NCBI GenBank assembly: GCA_937922785.1
Contig: CALAJQ010000010.1
Coordinates: 108,600-172,599, forward strand
Length of the DNA stretch: 64,000 bases
Source: an uncultured Acidimicrobiales bacterium
GTDB lineage: Bacteria > Actinomycetota > Acidimicrobiia > Acidimicrobiales > SZUA-35
Direction: 5' to 3'
Both the position numbers and the translations under genes were made by a program. Each line of letters starts with the position of its first letter. Positions within the stretch are counted from its first letter, which is position 1. The notes under the pieces were generated by a model. It was not told the DNA's origin. It was given only the letters and a program-made list of their open reading frames with translations, and ran no database searches. Shown piece by piece: positions 58,026-64,000 of the stretch.

Positions 58026-60446
58026 ATGGATATTGGATACAAGGGGCGCGGTGTTTTTCTGCGATGGCAGCGACTGTCGCTGGCTCACAAGGTTGCCGCG
58101 TCAATTTTCCTGTCTCTGATCCCGCTTGTCTTGCTAGCGGTTGGAGTTTCAAATGCCGCAACCGCTGTGCTTCGCACCGAAATGCAGCAGAACGTAGGCC
58201 TCAACGCCAGTGTGGGTTCCGCACGAGTTGAGAGATCGATCAGCCGAGCGTCCCAGGTACTTTTTGAGATCACCGTTGACCCGTCCTTTGGTCAGACGTC
58301 GGAGTTAGACGAATACCTCAGCGAAACCCTAACCAGATGGTCTGCCGACGGTGTCGTTGGCCTCGCGGTCTATGACGATTCCCGAAACCTGTTGGCTCAA
58401 GCCGGATCGCTGAGTGACGGATCAATCGAGTTGGCAACCGGTACTTCGTCCTCGCTTGGCAGCATCTTCGGTGATGCCTTCCTGGTAGAAACCTCGCCTC
58501 GTCTGCCTGTGGCCCGGCTTGTCTACCCGGGTGGGAGAAGCCAACCGTCAATCATGGTGGTATCAGAGTGGGACATCCCACTGCTTCTGGGCAGTTCTGT
58601 TAACAGCGCAGGACAAGATCGTGAGATCACCGAAACCCTGTTGGCTCCAACTCCAGACGGAAGCTACCTGGTCTTGGATTCGCCGTTGGTCGCCAGCGTC
58701 GGCAGTCGGGTCGAGTTCGATATCTCAGAGTTTGTGGCAATTGGCGAAGACGATGACGTGTTGACGTCGGACAAGTTGACCGACAACGGCGTTGCGGTGT
58801 TGGCCGGTGTCTCAACCGTGGACAGGGCTGGATGGTCTCTGTTGGCGACTGTTCCAAAGTCTGAGGCCTTTGCCGACATCCAGAAGGCTCGGCTCTACAT
58901 CCTGGCAGTGTTTATCTGCGCAGGACTCATGCTGATTGTGATCGGCACAATCGTGTTCCGCAGTTTCGCCCGACGACTTCTGCGGATAACGACTTTGGCC
59001 GAGGCTATTGCCGCCGGCGACCTGACAGTAAGAACAGGCGACAAGTCTTCGGATGCTCTCGGCAACCTGTCATCTACCTTTGACCTGATGGCTGCGGCGT
59101 TAGCCCAAGACAAGGCTCGGCGCGAAAGAGTCGAGGCCGAGCTGGCATTCCAAGCCACTCACGACGCGCTCACCGGGCTGCCAAACCGGTCACAGCTCGT
59201 CAGCGACCTCGACCGCTTGCTGACGTCCAGCGAAAGTGACCTCAGCGTTCTGTTTGTAGACCTGGACGGATTCAAGCAGGTCAATGACCGCCTAGGACAC
59301 GCTGCAGGTGATGAACTGTTGAAACGGGTTGCCAGCAGGCTGCGCGAAGTGACTCGCCCTGGCGATCTTGTAGTCCGTCTCGGCGGAGATGAGTTTGTAA
59401 TTGTCCTCAACGGGCTTGGCGTGTTCGAGGCCGAAGCTACGGCAAGCCGCATAGTGTCAGTGCTGGAACTGCCGTACGTGGTCGGAGGCGACGAAGCGTC
59501 GATTTCTGCCAGCATCGGTGTGGCAGAGGCTGGCGAGCTGCGAGAAAGCGAGGCCATTCTGCGCGAAGCTGACGTGGCCATGTACCGAGCTAAGGCAATG
59601 GGCAAAGGCCGGGCGATGCATCTTGGAACAGACGCCTCTCGGGCCTTGGCCGATCAAGGACTCCTGCTAACTGAACTTCGCGAGGCAATAAGCGACAACG
59701 AGTTAGAAATGCGAGTCCGTCCGTTGGGTGATCTGAGAGATAAGTCGCTGCTTGGAGTCGAGCTGGTCCCGGCCTGGAATCACCCCGAACGTGGATTGCT
59801 GCGCCCTGAGGATCTTGACTCGCTCGTGGAACATGCCGGCTTTGCGACACAGTTAGACGACTGGACAATTCGATCAGCAATTCGCATCTACTGCCAATGG
59901 CGAGACAAGGGCGTTGCCGTTGACACTTTGGCTGTGTCGATCAACATCTCAGCACAGACCTTTGAGTCGCCCAAGACCGTCCAGCTTCTTGAGAACGAAC
60001 TGGTCACAAACCAGATCAAACCTGCCAACTTCAACCTTCAGGTTGCGGAGGGGGTCCTGCGGGGAGATCCGACCACCCTCAGAATCTGTTTCAATAGTTA
60101 CCGGGCTCTTGGTATCGGAGTTGCTCTCACCGACTTCGGCACCGACTTAACTAGTGCCTATTCAGCGCCTGTTCACGCAATCGAGTCGGCCAAGATAGAC
60201 CTTGGCCGGTTGCACGACGTTTCGTCTGGGTCGCCGACGAGTCGCGCGCTGGTCGAGTCGCTAGTCAACCTCGCCAACAGCTCCGGCCTGCGAGCCACCT
60301 TGGCAGGAGTCGACAATGACTACCTTCGCGATTTAGCACTCTCGCTGCAATGCAACTTGGGCCAGGGCGACTGGTACAGCGGCGAGCTGTCCGAAGATCA
60401 GTTCATAGCGTTCGCCGACGCTCAAAACCTTCTTGCGTCAAGCTAA
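58026..60446 (+). CDS. Membrane GGDEF protein with degenerate EAL domain
   Basis: An 806-residue signalling protein: first span at about 24-45, a large extracytoplasmic sensor region, a second span at about 290-312 (YILAVFICAGLMLIVIGTIV), a HAMP linker, GGDEF and EAL. The GGDEF core RLGGDEF is at 451-457 and is preceded by an RxxD inhibitory site (RPGD), so cyclic-di-GMP synthesis is expected. The EAL half is eroded: EAL reads ELV, and the DDFGTGYS block reads TDFGTDLTS, so phosphodiesterase activity is unlikely. A good ribosome site (gaaggga) precedes ATG 58026. It converges with ftsB. Confidence 0.9.
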   Translation: MDIGYKGRGVFLRWQRLSLAHKVAASIFLSLIPLVLLAVGVSNAATAVLRTEMQQNVGLNASVGSARVERSISRASQVLFEITVDPSFGQTSELDEYLSETLTRWSADGVVGLAVYDDSRNLLAQAGSLSDGSIELATGTSSSLGSIFGDAFLVETSPRLPVARLVYPGGRSQPSIMVVSEWDIPLLLGSSVNSAGQDREITETLLAPTPDGSYLVLDSPLVASVGSRVEFDISEFVAIGEDDDVLTSDKLTDNGVAVLAGVSTVDRAGWSLLATVPKSEAFADIQKARLYILAVFICAGLMLIVIGTIVFRSFARRLLRITTLAEAIAAGDLTVRTGDKSSDALGNLSSTFDLMAAALAQDKARRERVEAELAFQATHDALTGLPNRSQLVSDLDRLLTSSESDLSVLFVDLDGFKQVNDRLGHAAGDELLKRVASRLREVTRPGDLVVRLGGDEFVIVLNGLGVFEAEATASRIVSVLELPYVVGGDEASISASIGVAEAGELRESEAILREADVAMYRAKAMGKGRAMHLGTDASRALADQGLLLTELREAISDNELEMRVRPLGDLRDKSLLGVELVPAWNHPERGLLRPEDLDSLVEHAGFATQLDDWTIRSAIRIYCQWRDKGVAVDTLAVSINISAQTFESPKTVQLLENELVTNQIKPANFNLQVAEGVLRGDPTTLRICFNSYRALGIGVALTDFGTDLTSAYSAPVHAIESAKIDLGRLHDVSSGSPTSRALVESLVNLANSSGLRATLAGVDNDYLRDLALSLQCNLGQGDWYSGELSEDQFIAFADAQNLLASS

Positions 60447-60458
60447 GGCGGGGTAGTC

Positions 60459-62103
<1,645 letters not shown>

Positions 62104-62121
62104 TCAAATCTAGTCTGTGAA

Positions 62122-64000
62122 TTAGGGGGTGATGCGGTTGCTGTACTCGGGGCTCACCAAAAAGCCTTCGATGAGGTCTCCGAGAGAGTCTCGGGACTGG
62201 GCCACGGCTCGAACCCAGAACCTGTATCCAACTGGATCAGGGGCTCTATCCAACATTCCGCGATAGGTGACAATCACGTCTACTGCGGGCGCCGACTTGA
62301 TGACGAACTCGGGGCTTTCTGAGAAGAACACCATCATTTCGCCACGGTTCATGCCCTCGCCAAGCAAGTTGGTCCAGTAGGTGATGCCTGGGCCATCGGG
62401 CGCTCTAAGCAACACGTTGTTGTAGACAAGGGCCACGAACTCAATGTCAGAAAGGCTTCCGTATTTGCGTTGGAATTCTTCAGAGTCAGCAAAGGCCGCC
62501 GAGATCACCCCGAGGTCGGCCTGGCGACTGATGAAGAGCTCACTCCAGAAGTCAAAGCCCGCACGGTCTGGCGGTCGATCGAAATAGGCGAGATACAAAC
62601 GAGCTACCTGACGACGAGGAGCAAATTCAGGAGAAGACATGAAGCTCTCGATGACCGCTGGTGCATTGGCTGGATCGTCATCGATCAGGCTCTTCCAGAA
62701 CGCTAGGCCAGCAGCATCGGGATCACGGCCTAGGAAGTCTCGGTACTGCTGTGCAACGAAGGCGTCAGGTGAATAGAACGGAGCGAAGGGACGTGTTGCC
62801 CCGAACTCATTCGACACGCCTGCATCGCCGGGGCCGGCAGCATTGATTGCTCGTACTGATGCCACGAAGGTTCCCTCGGGAACCTCCTCAAACACAACAG
62901 AGGTGGCAGATGCGTCGTTTACTGTCGCCACCAGCAGCCCGATGGAAATCTCATATCCAGTGATGGGCGTGTTGCCCCCGTCAGATGGAGGTGACCAAGT
63001 AACGGTAACTTCTTGGCCGCGGGCAATTGCTTGAACATCACGAGGGGCGCTCGGGGTGAGCGCTCCAACCGAAACGTTCACCGATGCTGACGGCGATGTG
63101 CCAACTCCGTTCGCTGCTACAACCGATGCGGTGTAGGAACCGGGCCCTAGGTTGGAGAACAAGGCAGTGAAAGTGTTGCCGTCAACCGTTATTGGGGTTG
63201 TGTCGGTTGGGCCAGAGAGCGTAACGACGTATGAAGTGATGGCTGAACCGCCGTCGTTCGAAGGAGGACTCCATGTGACGGTGACGTTTGCACCACTGGC
63301 GGTTGCGTCGACAGAGGTTGGAGCAGTTGATTGGGTTTGCACCTCAACCGAATTGGAGCTGGCCGATGACGGTCCCTCGCCAACACCGTTAGTAGCGGTA
63401 ACGGTGGCGCTGTAAACACCGGCGGGCAATGTGAAAGAGCGGTTTGTAACACCGGAGAAATCAACCTGCCCGTTACTTAAGGTGATTGTGTAGAACTCAA
63501 TCGGTGAGCCGTTGTCGTTGGGGGCATTCCAGTTAATTGTCACTGTGGACCCGTTGACTGAGGCGCTGACTCCATTGGGAGCGTCAGGCAAAGATGCGAT
63601 GTTTACAGTGTTTGATTGACTCGACTGACCACTAGTGCCTTGGGCGTTGGAGGCAACCACGTTGAAGCTGTAGCTGCCGGGTTGGGCGTCGATTGTGATC
63701 TGGGTGTTTGTCCCAGTATCGAAGTTGCGCCCATCGCTGAGGCGGACCTGATAGTTGGTAATGGCGGCGCCATTGTCGTTAGGGGCGTTCCAGCTGGCAA
63801 GAAGTTGGTTGTTCCCAAGAACAGTTAACGCCAATCCAGACGGGGCATCGGGAACGGTGGCCGGAGCGTCAAGAGTTACCGAGTTTGAATTCGCACCAGC
63901 CGAATCACCAACCGCATTGATCGCAACAACAGTCGCCGTATACGTTCCAGGCGCCAAACCAGTAAACGAAACACTCGTACCAGTAACAGTCTGATCAGCC
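62122..64000 (-). CDS. Fibronectin-III / DUF4214 secreted or surface protein, N-terminus outside window
   Basis: The visible 626 residues are the C-terminal part; the frame stays open to the last base, so the start lies beyond. At least four and a half fibronectin type III repeats (for example APNDNGAAITNYQVRLSDG and TWSPPSNDGGSAITSYVVTL) are followed by a DUF4214 region of about 230 residues with repeated helical units (YRDFLGRDPDAAGLAFW, YLAYFDRPPDRAGFDFW, YNNVLLRAPDGPGITYW, YRGMLDRAPDPVGYRFW). Such proteins are usually secreted or bound to the cell surface. It is transcribed toward eno with 72 bp between. Confidence 0.88.
   Translation of the reverse strand, partial: ADQTVTGTSVSFTGLAPGTYTATVVAINAVGDSAGANSNSVTLDAPATVPDAPSGLALTVLGNNQLLASWNAPNDNGAAITNYQVRLSDGRNFDTGTNTQITIDAQPGSYSFNVVASNAQGTSGQSSQSNTVNIASLPDAPNGVSASVNGSTVTINWNAPNDNGSPIEFYTITLSNGQVDFSGVTNRSFTLPAGVYSATVTATNGVGEGPSSASSNSVEVQTQSTAPTSVDATASGANVTVTWSPPSNDGGSAITSYVVTLSGPTDTTPITVDGNTFTALFSNLGPGSYTASVVAANGVGTSPSASVNVSVGALTPSAPRDVQAIARGQEVTVTWSPPSDGGNTPITGYEISIGLLVATVNDASATSVVFEEVPEGTFVASVRAINAAGPGDAGVSNEFGATRPFAPFYSPDAFVAQQYRDFLGRDPDAAGLAFWKSLIDDDPANAPAVIESFMSSPEFAPRRQVARLYLAYFDRPPDRAGFDFWSELFISRQADLGVISAAFADSEEFQRKYGSLSDIEFVALVYNNVLLRAPDGPGITYWTNLLGEGMNRGEMMVFFSESPEFVIKSAPAVDVIVTYRGMLDRAPDPVGYRFWVRAVAQSRDSLGDLIEGFLVSPEYSNRITP

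Overview
The window looks like the chromosome of a moderately GC-rich actinobacterium, most likely of the class Acidimicrobiia. The clues are the eno-ftsB and DUF501-ppx neighbourhoods typical of Actinobacteria, a mycobacterial ArfA-like BON/OmpA protein, a DUF559-type nuclease of actinobacterial style, and the Maf and Zur genes. Class-level placement is inference. There is one tRNA gene (Leu, anticodon UAA) and no rRNA, transposase, integrase or CRISPR array. Genes are tightly packed, often with 4-11 bp overlaps, and no stretch over 300 bp lacks a gene.

Layout. 37-1974: an acyl-CoA ligase and a small membrane protein. 2012-5167: tRNA-Leu, then a divergent zinc locus (zur and znuC on minus, znuA and znuB on plus). 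5174-20439: a nonribosomal peptide locus. A stand-alone adenylation enzyme, a carrier protein and an acyl-CoA-dehydrogenase-like enzyme form the cassette that turns proline into pyrrole-2-carboxyl-carrier protein. Two convergent synthetases follow, C-A-T-TE (plus) and C-A-T-C-A-T-E (minus). The first adenylation domain of the large one, whose specificity code reads as asparagine, is interrupted between motifs A8 and A9 by a complete PP-loop ATPase of the N-acetyl-sugar amidotransferase type. Read in order, the locus can make pyrrole-2-carbonyl - (modified) Asn - D-residue - third residue, with release by thioesterase. 20622-24935: a HupE/UreJ-like protein, a flippase and an ABC-2 exporter.

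24953-37740: a catabolic operon on the minus strand. It encodes an M20 amidohydrolase, a YgfK-like Fe-S protein, a D-carbamoylase, an XdhD-like molybdenum hydroxylase, an SsnA-like amidohydrolase, two fold-type-II PLP enzymes and a dihydropyrimidinase. It resembles the purine/urate catabolism loci known from enteric and anaerobic bacteria. It is broken near its end by an oppositely oriented AbiEi/DUF559-like gene flanked by two identical perfect palindromes of about 48 bp, which suggests a small selfish cassette. A divergent thiamine-binding-fold/HTH regulator at 37816 probably controls the operon.

37816-52769: mixed genes, including a kinase-like protein, an MFS transporter, a formate-dehydrogenase-like molybdoenzyme, a GH57-like lipoprotein, a Cas4/AddB-like Fe-S nuclease, a MOSC protein, Maf, enoyl-CoA hydratase, Ppx/GppA and DUF501. 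52791-57995: molybdenum-hydroxylase accessory genes (coxG, mocA, coxS, coxM, a split xdhC) without a large catalytic subunit, plus the ArfA-like protein. These could serve the XdhD-like enzyme, which lacks an FAD subunit in its own operon. 58026-64000: a GGDEF/degenerate-EAL protein, ftsB, enolase, and the C-terminal part of a fibronectin-III/DUF4214 surface protein that runs off the window.
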